From Halovivax ruber XH-70 (GTDB taxonomy: Archaea; Halobacteriota; Halobacteria; Halobacteriales; Natrialbaceae), in contig NC_019964.1 of the NCBI RefSeq assembly GCF_000328525.1, positions 2,170,001 through 2,234,000 on the forward strand: 64,000 nt of DNA, written 5' to 3'. This document shows, one piece after another, positions 40,818 through 49,899 of the stretch; the stretch's first letter is position 1; every line of letters starts with the position of its first letter. Both the position numbers and the translations under genes were made by a program. The notes under the pieces were generated by a model. It had not been told where the DNA came from and ran no database searches. It saw only the letters and a list, made by a program, of their open reading frames with translations.

Positions 40818-43070
40818 ATGGGACTCGACGAGGACGCACTCGACTATCACCGACTGGACCCCCCGGGAAAGCTCGAGATTTCGACGACGAAGCCGACGAA
40901 CACCCAGCGCGATCTCTCACTCGCGTACTCGCCGGGTGTCGCGGCGCCGTGTATGGAGATCCACGAGGACGAAACCGACGCCTACACCTACACCGCGAAG
41001 GGTAATCTCGTCGGCGTCGTCTCGAACGGCTCCGCGGTGCTCGGACTCGGCGATATCGGCGCACGGGCATCCAAACCCGTCATGGAAGGGAAAGGCGTGC
41101 TCTTCAAGCGCTTCGCCGACATCGACGTCTTCGACATCGAACTCGACACCGACGATCCCGAGCGGTTCGTCGAGGCCGTCTCGATGATGGGGCCGACCTT
41201 CGGCGGAATCAACTTAGAAGACATCGCCGCTCCCGAGTGTTTCACGATCGAGGAACGCCTCCGCGAGGAGATGGACGTCCCCGTCTTCCACGACGACCAG
41301 CACGGGACGGCGATCATCTCCGGCGCGGCATTGCTCAACGCGGCCGAGGTCGCCGGAAAGGACCTCGAAGACCTCGAGATCGTCTTCTCCGGCGCCGGCG
41401 CGAGCGCGATCGCGACGGCCCGCTTCTACGTCTCGCTCGGCTGTCGGAAGGAGAACATCACGATGTGTGATTCCTCGGGGATCATCACCGAGGCGCGCGC
41501 CGAGAACGGCGATGCCAACGGGTACAAGCGCCAGTTCGCTCGCGACATCCCGGAAGGCGACCTCGCGGATGCCATGGAGGGCGCTGACGTCTTCGTCGGC
41601 CTCTCGGTCGGCGGCATCGTCAGCCAGGAGATGGTCCGTTCGATGGGATCGAACCCGATCATCTTCGCGATGGCCAATCCCGACCCGGAGATCACCTACC
41701 CCGACGCGAAAGCGGCTCGCGACGACTCGGTCATCATGGCGACCGGGCGCTCCGATTACCCCAATCAGGTCAACAACGTGCTCGGCTTCCCCTTTATCTT
41801 CCGGGGCGCGCTCGACGTGCGCGCGACGGACATCAACGAGAAGATGAAGGTCGCCGCCGCCCGTGCACTGGCCGACCTGGCACGCGAGGACGTCCCCGAC
41901 GCGGTGGTCAAGGCCTACGGCGACGAACCTCTCCAGTTCGGCCCCGAGTATATCATCCCGAAGCCGGTCGATCCCCGGGTCCTCTTCCGCGTCGCGCCGG
42001 CGGTCGCGAAGGCCGCGATCGACTCGGGCGCTGCCCGCGTCGAACTCGATCTCGACGAGTACGAGGCCGAACTCGAGGCCCGTCTCGGTAAATCCCGCGA
42101 GATGATGCGGGTCGTGCTCAACAAGGCCAAGAGCGATCCAAAACGCGTTGCGCTCGCGGAGGGCGACGACGAGAAGATGATCCGGGCGGCCTACCAGCTC
42201 GCCGAACAGGGGATCGCCGAGCCGATCCTGATCGGCGAAGAGGCGGGAATCACCGAGACGGCGGCCGATCTCGGCCTCGACTTCGAACCGACCGTCGCCG
42301 ATCCGATGGCGGGCGATTACGACGCGTACGTCGACCGACTCTACGAACTCAGAAAGCGCAAGGGACTCTCGCACTCCGAAGCCAAGGACCGCATCCGCCG
42401 CGACACCAACTACTTCGGTAGCGTGATGGTCGAAGAGGGTGACGCCGACGCACTCCTCACCGGGCTGATGCACAACTACCCCTCCGCGCTCCGTCCACCA
42501 CTGCAGGTGATCGGGACCGCCGACGACGTCGACCACGTCGCGGGCGTCTACCTCCTCGCGTTCAAGAACCGCGTCATCTTCATCGCGGACGCGACGGTGA
42601 ACATGGACCCCGACGAGGAGGTCCTCGCCGAGGTTACCCAGCAGACCGCGAACCTCGCCCGCCGGTTCAACGTCGAACCGCGAGCCGCCCTGCTGTCGTA
42701 CTCGAACTTCGGGAGCGTCGACAACGAGGGGACGCGAAAGCCCCGCCGCGCAGCCAACATGCTCCGGAACGACCCCGACGTCGACTTCCCCGTCGACGGT
42801 GAGATGCAGGCCGACACGGCCGTCGTCGAGGACATCCTCGAGGGAACCTACGGCTTCTCGGATCTGGACGAGCCCGCAAACGTCCTCGTCTTCCCGAACC
42901 TGGAGGCGAGCAACATCGGCTACAAGCTCCTCCAGCGTCTCGGCGGCGCCGACGCGATTGGCCCGATGCTCGTCGGGATGGACGAGCCAGTTCACGTGTT
43001 GCAGCGGGGCGACGAGGTCAAGGATATCGTCAACCTGGCCGGGGTTGCGGTTGTGGATGCGCAAGAGTAG
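40818..43070 (+). CDS. maeB: Malic enzyme with phosphotransacetylase-like domain (MaeB type)
   Basis: A 750-residue two-domain enzyme. Residues 1-430 are the malic enzyme part, with [33 protein letters not shown] and the NAD(P)-binding [11 protein letters not shown]. Residues about 435-750 resemble phosphate acetyltransferase ([33 protein letters not shown]) but in this family act as a regulatory acetyl-CoA-sensing domain. It oxidatively decarboxylates malate to pyruvate. The gene starts at ATG 40818, divergent from coaD. Its stop abuts a repeat array. Confidence 0.94.
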   Translation: MGLDEDALDYHRLDPPGKLEISTTKPTNTQRDLSLAYSPGVAAPCMEIHEDETDAYTYTAKGNLVGVVSNGSAVLGLGDIGARASKPVMEGKGVLFKRFADIDVFDIELDTDDPERFVEAVSMMGPTFGGINLEDIAAPECFTIEERLREEMDVPVFHDDQHGTAIISGAALLNAAEVAGKDLEDLEIVFSGAGASAIATARFYVSLGCRKENITMCDSSGIITEARAENGDANGYKRQFARDIPEGDLADAMEGADVFVGLSVGGIVSQEMVRSMGSNPIIFAMANPDPEITYPDAKAARDDSVIMATGRSDYPNQVNNVLGFPFIFRGALDVRATDINEKMKVAAARALADLAREDVPDAVVKAYGDEPLQFGPEYIIPKPVDPRVLFRVAPAVAKAAIDSGAARVELDLDEYEAELEARLGKSREMMRVVLNKAKSDPKRVALAEGDDEKMIRAAYQLAEQGIAEPILIGEEAGITETAADLGLDFEPTVADPMAGDYDAYVDRLYELRKRKGLSHSEAKDRIRRDTNYFGSVMVEEGDADALLTGLMHNYPSALRPPLQVIGTADDVDHVAGVYLLAFKNRVIFIADATVNMDPDEEVLAEVTQQTANLARRFNVEPRAALLSYSNFGSVDNEGTRKPRRAANMLRNDPDVDFPVDGEMQADTAVVEDILEGTYGFSDLDEPANVLVFPNLEASNIGYKLLQRLGGADAIGPMLVGMDEPVHVLQRGDEVKDIVNLAGVAVVDAQE

Positions 43071-43141
43071 CGCGGTTCGGAGTGAGCGCAGCGAGCGAGA
43101 ACCGCGTTCTACGAGCGGGGAGGAACGACCCGCGAGTAGCG
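43071..43141 (+). repeat. Repeat copy A downstream of maeB
   Basis: Begins CGCGGTTCGG directly after the maeB stop and ends GAGTAGCG. It contains AGTGAGCG/GCGAGCGAG words and GCGGTT...AACCGC inverted arms. It matches copy B over most of its length. Confidence 0.7.
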
Positions 43142-43188
43142 AAGGCCTCGTATCGGAACGGCGAACGAAGTGAGCCGTGGAAGAGTGG

Positions 43189-43260
43189 CGCGGTTTGAGC
43201 GAACGGAGTGAGCGAGAACCGCGTTTTACGAGCGGGGAACGGAGTGACCCGCGAGTAGCG
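43189..43260 (+). repeat. Repeat copy B downstream of maeB
   Basis: Matches copy A: CGCGGTTTGAG... to GAGTAGCG, including ACGAGCGGGGAA. It carries the same inverted arms. Confidence 0.7.
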
Positions 43261-43282
43261 CGGTTCAAACGAAGTAAGCGAG
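43259..43282 (+). repeat. Partial repeat copy C downstream of maeB
   Basis: CGCGGTTCAAACGAAGTAAGCGAG repeats the first 24 bases of copies A and B with substitutions. The remaining bases to 43436 hold no gene. Confidence 0.55.
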
Positions 43283-43436
43283 ATCCTCGGACAGCCGAAC
43301 GAGGAAGCAGGACCCGTCAACAACCAAGGAGAAGGCCTGAACCTCGAACGCAGGCCCGCCGAGGATCGACGTCGAAGGTTCAAGATCTCTTTTACCAAAC
43401 CTTAGCATTATAGATGATGCCCGTGAAATATCCACC

Positions 43437-43949
43437 ATGGAACGACGTGCATACCTCGGCGTCGCCGCGGCAGGGCTCGTTCTCGCTGGCGGACGGTATG
43501 CGACCATGCTCGACGGGCAGGCTGTTCCCGACGGAATCGATGTCGCGACCGAACACGTAGTCGACGACGTGCTCGAAGGTGGGCTGAGTACGCAGCAGGG
43601 ACCGGACGAATATCCAGTTCACTATTACCACCTCGTTCCCGACGAAGCTTCGGCTTCAGCGGCACTCACCGAGGAAGCCAGCCGGAAATCGTTCGTACAG
43701 GAGACCGAGTTCGACCGGTCGGTCTTGCTCGTCGTCCAGTACATGATGTCGAGTGAACAGTGGCTAACGCTCGAACAGATCGAGCGCATCGAGGATGGAC
43801 TCGCTGTGGCCGTCGACACGGAATCACCCGCTGGTGAGTACGTGCAGGATGAAGGCGTTCACTCACTGATGATTCGGATCACTGACGACAAAGGGACCAT
43901 ACCGACCGAGTTGCGTGTGTCGGTCAATTCTGAGCGAATCGATGTATGA
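43437..43949 (+). CDS. Secreted or membrane-anchored protein of unknown function
   Basis: A 170-residue protein starting MERRAYLGVAAAGLVLAGG, a twin-arginine-like signal with a short hydrophobic core and no lipobox cysteine. The mature part has beta-strand-like segments (RSVLLVVQYMMSS, GVHSLMIRITDD, TELRVSVNSE). I recognise no domain. A TATA-like TTAGCATTATAG lies about 25-35 bases upstream. Confidence 0.65.
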   Translation: MERRAYLGVAAAGLVLAGGRYATMLDGQAVPDGIDVATEHVVDDVLEGGLSTQQGPDEYPVHYYHLVPDEASASAALTEEASRKSFVQETEFDRSVLLVVQYMMSSEQWLTLEQIERIEDGLAVAVDTESPAGEYVQDEGVHSLMIRITDDKGTIPTELRVSVNSERIDV

Positions 43950-44138
43950 GTACGCTGTACGGACGGCTTAGAGTGTTTGTTCCGGTAGCAATTCGTTGGT
44001 GACCGACCGACGAACCGAATAACGCTTGGGCGGGCGACATGAGAAACCGGTCGGAGCGGGGGACAGGTAACGCGAACTGCGGGCGACGAGAATCGAGCGA
44101 GTGAATCGATCCCAGGCTGACACGGTCGGCCTCCGGTA

Positions 44139-44621
44139 TTACTTGTACGCGTCGTTCATGCCGCCGTCGCTGGCGGTCGTCGACGGGGAGGCGGTCGTCG
44201 CGGTGACGAACTCGCGCCAGTGACGGATGCCCCAGATGCCGAGGCCGGTGCAGATGATGCCGGCGGCGAGGAAGACGACGATCAGGCCGCGTCGGAGGAG
44301 CGCGGTCGGGTTGTAGGCGAGGTAGAATGCGCCCTCGGTGGCCAGGCCGAAGAGGAGGGAAGCGGCGAACCCGATGCCGGCGGTGGCGATCAGGATCTGC
44401 ATGCCGTCACGATTGCGATTGTCGAGTTTGAGCAGGGAGACGATGAAGGCGAGTGCGAAGACGAGGACGTAGATGGGAAGTCGGGTCACGAGGTTGGTGA
44501 CGACCAGGCCCTCGACGACGACGGCGATGCCGACGAACGCCAGTGTGAGGAGGATCGTCGACGGGACGACGGTGAGGACGGCCCGACTAGTCAGGAGGTC
44601 GACGATGCGATCCGTGTTCAT
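44139..44621 (-). CDS. Small four-helix membrane protein
   Basis: A 160-residue protein with four hydrophobic segments, at about residues 13-40, 43-65, 75-100 and 108-130, and a polar C-terminal tail. It is divergent from the HerA-like ATPase gene with 123 bases between starts. The function is unknown. Confidence 0.72.
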   Translation of the reverse strand: MNTDRIVDLLTSRAVLTVVPSTILLTLAFVGIAVVVEGLVVTNLVTRLPIYVLVFALAFIVSLLKLDNRNRDGMQILIATAGIGFAASLLFGLATEGAFYLAYNPTALLRRGLIVVFLAAGIICTGLGIWGIRHWREFVTATTASPSTTASDGGMNDAYK

Positions 44622-44744
44622 GCCCTACTCACGTGGGTACTCCCTCAAAAACGTTGAGGAACTGGTGACCGTCGGGCAGGGTGACCAGTCGGGGATCGGA
44701 CGGGAAGCATATATGGGGGGACTACATAGCGAGAACCGATAGGT

Positions 44745-46343
44745 ATGGCCGAATCGATCGAGCGCTTCCCCGTCTCGGAGAAGGGCTACTCGCTGCCCAT
44801 CAACGACGTCCTGACGGGACGCGGGTTCATCACCGGCAAGTCCGGCAGTGGTAAGTCTAACACGGCGAGCGTCGTTGCGGAGGAACTGCTCGATCGAGGC
44901 CTGGGGCTGTTGATCATCGACACGGACGGCGAGTACAGCGCCCTGAAAGATCGCTACGAACTGCTCCAGGTCGGCGGCGACGACGCGTGCGATCGGGAGA
45001 TTACGGCCGAGGACGCGCCGCTGATCGCCGACCTCGCACTGGAGGAGAACGTGCCGATCATCCTGGACGTCTCCGGTTACATGGACGAGGAAGTGGCCGA
45101 CGACGTCATCCACGCGGTCGTGCGCGAACTCTTCGTCGCGGAGAAGCAGCACCAGAAACCGTTCTTGCTGTTCGTCGAGGAGGCCCACGAGTTCATTCCC
45201 GAACGGGGCGGTGGCGACGACGTCCACAAGATGCTGGTCCGCGTAGCAAAACGTGGCCGAAAGCGCGGCCTCGGCGTCGTCGCGATGTCCCAGCGACCCG
45301 CCGCGGTCGCGAAGGACTACATCACGCAGTGTGACTGGCTCGTCTGGCACCGCCTCACCTGGGAGAACGACACGAAGGTCGCGGGTCGAATTCTCGGCGG
45401 GGACGCGGCCGAGAGCGTCCAGTCACTCGACGACGGGGAGGCGCTCGTCATGACCGACTGGGACGAGAAACTCTCACGGGTCCAGTTTCGCCGGAAGAAG
45501 ACGATCGATCGAGGGTCGACGCCGACGCTCGAAGACGCGTACGGGCCGCCATCAGCCCGCGAAGACCACGTCACTGGAACGACGGAAGAGGAAGCGGACG
45601 ACGAGGCATCCGAGAACACGGCCGGCGACGGCGACGGTGATAGCGGCGACACGACCGATTCGGCCGACGAACCGGAGCCGGCCACGGAGGAGCCACGGCC
45701 CGAAGACGACGGCGGATCGGCCCAGGATCGGACGAGCAACTGGGACCTGAGCGACGTCGACATCGAACCCACACAGCCGTCGCTCGAGGCGGCATCGGCC
45801 GAGCAACCGACGCCGGCCGATAGTGTCGACAGGGGCCAGGCAGGCAGCGGCCCGAGGACGGAACCGGCGACCGCCGAACCGAGCACTGCCACACCGAAAC
45901 CGCCGGCGCAAGCCGACCAAGGGCATTCTGGTGCGAGGACACCCGCGGCGAGCCCCGAGCAAACCGGCGATCCCCAACCCGACGCCTCAGTGCAGGTGAG
46001 TGGCACGACCGACGGTGGATCGGTGTCTCGACGCCGGCAGGCGCCATTGGACGAACCCGACGAGTACGATCCGCTCTGGGAGATCGCACAGTTGATCGTC
46101 TACTGTTACGGTGTCATCGCGGACACCCACGCGAGATTCTACCAGTCGCTCAGACGGCGATACACCACACTCTGTCTCCGATTTCGGCAAACGGCATTTG
46201 GAACCTACCAGCGCGGATCGGCGGGCCGAATCGAGCGTCGTGTCGGAACTGCACTGGCGATGATCACGGTACTGGTCGTCTACGCGATCGTCGCCGTCGC
46301 GATCGTCGCCGGGCTAAATCAGTATCGAACGCAGATCGGGTAA
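44745..46343 (+). CDS. Membrane-anchored HerA-like ATPase
   Basis: A 532-residue protein. Residues 1-270 are a HerA/DUF87 P-loop ATPase with Walker A GKSGSGKS (31-38), Walker B FLLFVEEAHEF and the following block AKRGRKRGLGVVAMSQRP. Residues about 280-440 are a long disordered linker rich in Glu, Ala, Pro and Thr. A C-terminal region of about 90 residues ends in a transmembrane helix (ALAMITVLVVYAIVAVAIVAGL). HerA-type ATPases pump DNA or proteins; a membrane tether is unusual for the NurA-linked repair type. A TATA-like CATATATGG lies about 35 bases upstream. Confidence 0.85.
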   Translation: MAESIERFPVSEKGYSLPINDVLTGRGFITGKSGSGKSNTASVVAEELLDRGLGLLIIDTDGEYSALKDRYELLQVGGDDACDREITAEDAPLIADLALEENVPIILDVSGYMDEEVADDVIHAVVRELFVAEKQHQKPFLLFVEEAHEFIPERGGGDDVHKMLVRVAKRGRKRGLGVVAMSQRPAAVAKDYITQCDWLVWHRLTWENDTKVAGRILGGDAAESVQSLDDGEALVMTDWDEKLSRVQFRRKKTIDRGSTPTLEDAYGPPSAREDHVTGTTEEEADDEASENTAGDGDGDSGDTTDSADEPEPATEEPRPEDDGGSAQDRTSNWDLSDVDIEPTQPSLEAASAEQPTPADSVDRGQAGSGPRTEPATAEPSTATPKPPAQADQGHSGARTPAASPEQTGDPQPDASVQVSGTTDGGSVSRRRQAPLDEPDEYDPLWEIAQLIVYCYGVIADTHARFYQSLRRRYTTLCLRFRQTAFGTYQRGSAGRIERRVGTALAMITVLVVYAIVAVAIVAGLNQYRTQIG

Positions 46344-46447
46344 CTGGCTACTTGGGACCAGGCAGTCCGGAGAGCCGTCCCAGTCGGACCGTCGACACCA
46401 ACCGATCGGCCCGCTACATTTTTGAGCAGGCTGGCACGAGAGTCACC

Positions 46448-47326
46448 ATGGTCACGGTCCGGGCGCCGGCGACGAGCGCGAATCTGGGGAGCGGGTTCGA
46501 CGTGTTCGGGCTCGCGCTGGCTCGCCCGGCCGACGTCGTCCACGTAGAGAAAGCCGACGAGACGACGATCACGGTCGAGGGAATCGGCAGCCAGTACGTC
46601 CCGGAGGATCCGCGAAAGAACACCGTTGGAGCCGTCGCCGAGGCGCTCGACGCACCGGCGTCGATCACGATCGACAAGGGTGTCAGACCGTCCTCGGGGC
46701 TCGGCTCGTCGGCGGCGAGTGCAGCCGGCGCCGCCGTCGCACTGGACGCGCTCTACGGCCGCGAGACAGATCCGGAGGAGCTCGTTCGCATCGCGGCGAA
46801 AGGCGAAGCCGTCGTCTCCGGCGAGGCCCACGCCGACAACGTCGCGCCCGCGATCCTCGGTGGCTTTACCATCGCCACCCCGGAGGGAATCACGTCGATG
46901 GAGACGTCGCTCTCGCTCGTCGCCTGCCTGCCGGACATCGTCGTCTCGACCAGAGACGCACGGGCGGTGGTCCCGTCGGAACTCTCGCTGGATGATCTCG
47001 TCGGTACTGTCGGTGCGGCGGCGACACTCACTGCCGGGGTGGCACGGAACGATCCCGAGCTCGTCGGACGCGGGATGGCCGACGGCGTCGTCACCCCGAC
47101 ACGCGCGGCACTGATCGACGGCTACGACGCAGTCCACGCCGCAGCCACCGCGGCGGGGGCGACGGGCGTCACAGTGAGCGGCGCCGGCCCGGCCGTCCTC
47201 GCCGTCTGTCAGGACGGGACGACCGAAGCTGTCGCGTCGGCGATGATCGACGCCTTCGCCGAGCAGGGTGTCGACAGTCACGCCTACCAGACGATCGTCG
47301 GGCAGGGCGCAGAAGTGTTCGTCTAG
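46448..47326 (+). CDS. thrB: Homoserine kinase
   Basis: A 292-residue GHMP kinase. It has APATSANLGSGFDVFGLAL at the N-terminus, the ATP loop PSSGLGSSAASAAGAAVAL and the C-terminal VSGAGPAVLAV. It phosphorylates homoserine in threonine synthesis. ATG 46448 gives the usual MVTVRAPA start; an open frame upstream is a read-through of the intergenic space after the HerA gene. Convergent with pdxS. Confidence 0.94.
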   Translation: MVTVRAPATSANLGSGFDVFGLALARPADVVHVEKADETTITVEGIGSQYVPEDPRKNTVGAVAEALDAPASITIDKGVRPSSGLGSSAASAAGAAVALDALYGRETDPEELVRIAAKGEAVVSGEAHADNVAPAILGGFTIATPEGITSMETSLSLVACLPDIVVSTRDARAVVPSELSLDDLVGTVGAAATLTAGVARNDPELVGRGMADGVVTPTRAALIDGYDAVHAAATAAGATGVTVSGAGPAVLAVCQDGTTEAVASAMIDAFAEQGVDSHAYQTIVGQGAEVFV

Positions 47327-47360
47327 GTGCTTCGTCCCAGTCGCGTCCCTCGTCCTCGTC

Positions 47361-48272
47361 TCAGACGCCGCGGCCTTGCAGTTTCTCTTCGTCCGACAGG
47401 TCGACGTTCGCGTCGCCTTTCATTCCCTTGCCAACGTTCGTCGCGATCTCGGCGAGCCGCTCGGGGTCGTCCCAGTTGTTGACGGCTTCGACGATCGCTT
47501 CGCCCATGGCTCGCGGGTTCTCCGCGCCGAAGATGCCGCTGCCGACGAAGATGCCGTCACACTCGTGGTGCATCATGAGCGCCGCGTCGGCGGGCGTCGC
47601 GATGCCGCCGGCGGCGAAGTTGACGACCGGCAGGCGACCCATCTCGGCGGTCTCGTGCACGAGTTCGGCGGGCGCTTCGATGTCGCGGGCGTAGGCCTCG
47701 CGTTCCTCGTGAGTCATCCCAGCGAGTTCCCGAATGGCGCCCTTGATCGTCCGCTGGTGGTGGACGGCCTGGTTGACGTCGCCGGTTCCCGCCTCGCCCT
47801 TGGTCCGGATCATCGCTGCACCTTCCTCGATCCGGCGGAGTGCCTCGCCGAGATCGCGAGCGCCACAGACGAACGGCGCGGTGAAGTCCCGCTTGTCGAT
47901 GTGGTAGGCGTCGTCGGCCGGTGTGAGCACCTCCGACTCGTCGATCATGTCGACGCCCGTGGCCTCCAGGATCTGGGCCTCCTTCGTGTGGCCGATCCGG
48001 GCCTTACCCATCACCGGGATCGAGACCTCGTCGATGATCTCGGCGACGTCCGCGGGATCGGCCATCCGCGCGACGCCGCCGCGCTTGCGAATGTCCGCGG
48101 GGACGGCCTCCAGGGACATGACGGCGACGGCACCCGCGTCCTCGGCGATGCGCGCCTGTTCGCGATTCACGACGTCCATGATGACGCCGCCTTTCTGCAT
48201 CTGTGCGAAGCCTCGCTTGACGAGGTCGGTCCCCCGTCGGAGATCCTCCAGATCGGTCGCAGTCTCGGTCAT
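47361..48272 (-). CDS. pdxS: Pyridoxal 5'-phosphate synthase lyase subunit PdxS
   Basis: A 303-residue PdxS protein, almost identical in pattern to other archaeal members: [27 protein letters not shown] (with the conserved lysine), [41 protein letters not shown]. With PdxT (glutaminase, not in this window) it makes PLP from ribose-5-phosphate and glyceraldehyde-3-phosphate. The start ATG 48272 follows an AT-containing promoter region. Confidence 0.97.
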   Translation of the reverse strand: MTETATDLEDLRRGTDLVKRGFAQMQKGGVIMDVVNREQARIAEDAGAVAVMSLEAVPADIRKRGGVARMADPADVAEIIDEVSIPVMGKARIGHTKEAQILEATGVDMIDESEVLTPADDAYHIDKRDFTAPFVCGARDLGEALRRIEEGAAMIRTKGEAGTGDVNQAVHHQRTIKGAIRELAGMTHEEREAYARDIEAPAELVHETAEMGRLPVVNFAAGGIATPADAALMMHHECDGIFVGSGIFGAENPRAMGEAIVEAVNNWDDPERLAEIATNVGKGMKGDANVDLSDEEKLQGRGV

Positions 48273-48636
48273 ACTGCCGGCTTTGCCCCCGCCTTACTTA
48301 CGCGTATCCATTCCGTCAGTTCGATTTGTGGCTGCCCAGTCGGGATGAAAATTCGGTACTACCACCCAAAATTACGAGAGGGAACGACACTGATCCGCCG
48401 AGCGGCAGTCAGAATGTCCCCCCACAATACGGACGAACGCCATCGGCCCCACAACGTAGTATTCGGACGGGCGTCGGCCCACTCGTGGCGAGGCCGACGG
48501 AGGGGAAATTGGATCGACAGGAACGGCGACAGCATCGCCGCAGCTCGACCGACAGTACGTCGGTTCGACCTCGGGGAGGCGGCTCTCCCGCACTGAATCG
48601 CTACCTCTTTGCGGGTTCGCTGAGTGGGACAGGCCG
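48273..48636. other. Gene-free intergenic region between pdxS and DUF1405 genes
   Basis: Divergent promoters of pdxS and the DUF1405 gene lie here. Several overlapping frames exist but none has the composition or a start that supports a gene. A run of AT-rich sequence at about 48340-48380 is the only notable feature. Confidence 0.5.
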
Positions 48637-49311
48637 ATGGCAGTGGCCACAGCTCACCCTCGTCTGCCTCGGTGGCTCGCGCCCGTTCCGAACCGGCTCG
48701 AGGACCTGGGCCTGCGCCTCGCCTGGCTCGTCGTCGCGGTGAACCTCGCGGGGACCGCCTTCGGGTTCTGGTACTATCGCTACCAGTTCGTCGAGACGGC
48801 GACCGTCATGTGGCCGTTCGTCCCCGACAGCCCGCTCGCCACGCTGTTGATCGCGCTCGCGATTGCCGCCTGGAAGCTCGGGTACGAACAACCCTGGCTC
48901 ACCGCGCTGGCCTTCTTCGGAAACCTGATACTGGGGCTGTGGACGCCGTTTACCCTCGTCGTCTTCGCCGACCAGTTCGCCGCGCAGGGAATCGCGCCGG
49001 CCATGTACGCATTCCTCTTCGGCAGCCACCTGGCGATGGCGCTCCAGGCGCTGGTCCTCTATCGGATCAGCGACTTTCCACCCTGGGCGATCGCCGTGGC
49101 ACTTTGCTGGTACACGCTCGATCTCGTCGTCGATTACTTCGTGCCGGTCGTCGGGGAGCCCCACCACACTACGCTCCCCGTCGCCCGCGACGAACCGATC
49201 GCCCTCGGTGCCGACGCGCTGGGTATCGCCGGTGCGGGGGCGACCGTACTCACACTGCTCGCGCTCTTTCTCGCGTTCTCGACTCACGTCTACGTAACGA
49301 GACCCAGGTGA
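48637..49311 (+). CDS. DUF1405 family membrane protein
   Basis: A 224-residue protein with about six hydrophobic helices. GFWYYRYQ near the N-terminus and DLVVDYFVPVVGEPHHTTLPV near the C-terminus agree with the DUF1405 family found in archaea and Bacilli. Function is unknown. It is convergent with the DUF7344-like regulator gene, 15 bases apart. Confidence 0.85.
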   Translation: MAVATAHPRLPRWLAPVPNRLEDLGLRLAWLVVAVNLAGTAFGFWYYRYQFVETATVMWPFVPDSPLATLLIALAIAAWKLGYEQPWLTALAFFGNLILGLWTPFTLVVFADQFAAQGIAPAMYAFLFGSHLAMALQALVLYRISDFPPWAIAVALCWYTLDLVVDYFVPVVGEPHHTTLPVARDEPIALGADALGIAGAGATVLTLLALFLAFSTHVYVTRPR

Positions 49312-49326
49312 CGCGAGTCCGGCCGG

Positions 49327-49674
49327 TTAGGCGACGCGATCGCTCGCTCGAACGGCCTCGAGCAGCGAATCGAGTTCGCCGGAGTGTGTCCGGGCATGGA
49401 CGCGGTGGCGCTCCGCGTCGTAGCGGACCAGTCCGGCGTCGGCCAACTTCGGGAGGTGACAGTGGTGTAGTTCGAGGTGGAGCGTCTCGGCCGGGAGGTC
49501 GCCACCCTCGACGGCGAGTGCCTCGGCCAGTTCGTCGACCGTCATCATTTCGTGCCCCGACAGCAGGGAGAGTGTTCGACGTCGCCACTCGTTCGAGAGC
49601 GTCTCGAGCGCGACGCTCACTGGAAGGTCGGGGTCGGTGCGTCTCCGGGACGAGTGTGTGATGTGGGGGTTCAT
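49327..49674 (-). CDS. DUF7344-type winged-HTH protein
   Basis: A 115-residue regulator-like protein. SVALETLSNEWRRRTLSLLSG, TVDELAEALAVE, LELHHCHLPKLADAGLVRYD form the winged helix that many haloarchaea encode in large numbers. It probably binds DNA; its target is unknown. ATG 49674 gives a typical length; the open frame extends further to a GTG at 49725. Confidence 0.78.
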   Translation of the reverse strand: MNPHITHSSRRRTDPDLPVSVALETLSNEWRRRTLSLLSGHEMMTVDELAEALAVEGGDLPAETLHLELHHCHLPKLADAGLVRYDAERHRVHARTHSGELDSLLEAVRASDRVA

Positions 49675-49899
49675 ACCGAGTCGTTCCCTGTTGGGCCGTC
49701 GGTTCTGTCCGTGTCCTGCATTCACACGGCCTCGAGTGAGTAATTACACGGAGTGCACATAACTATTACTATTGGCTGTATTCTGCGGTCGTGTCCGGTG
49801 GGAGACTCAGCAGCGGACAGCATCAACCACGACCAACGCGGACACGCACTCGGCAAAACCAGTAAAAACGTCAATGCGGACGGCGACGGCGGAATTACC

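Noticed and set aside
41214-43268. 684-codon minus-strand open frame across maeB
   Set aside because: It is antisense to a clear malic enzyme gene. The protein is Asp/Val/Arg-rich shadow sequence that follows from high G+C codon use.
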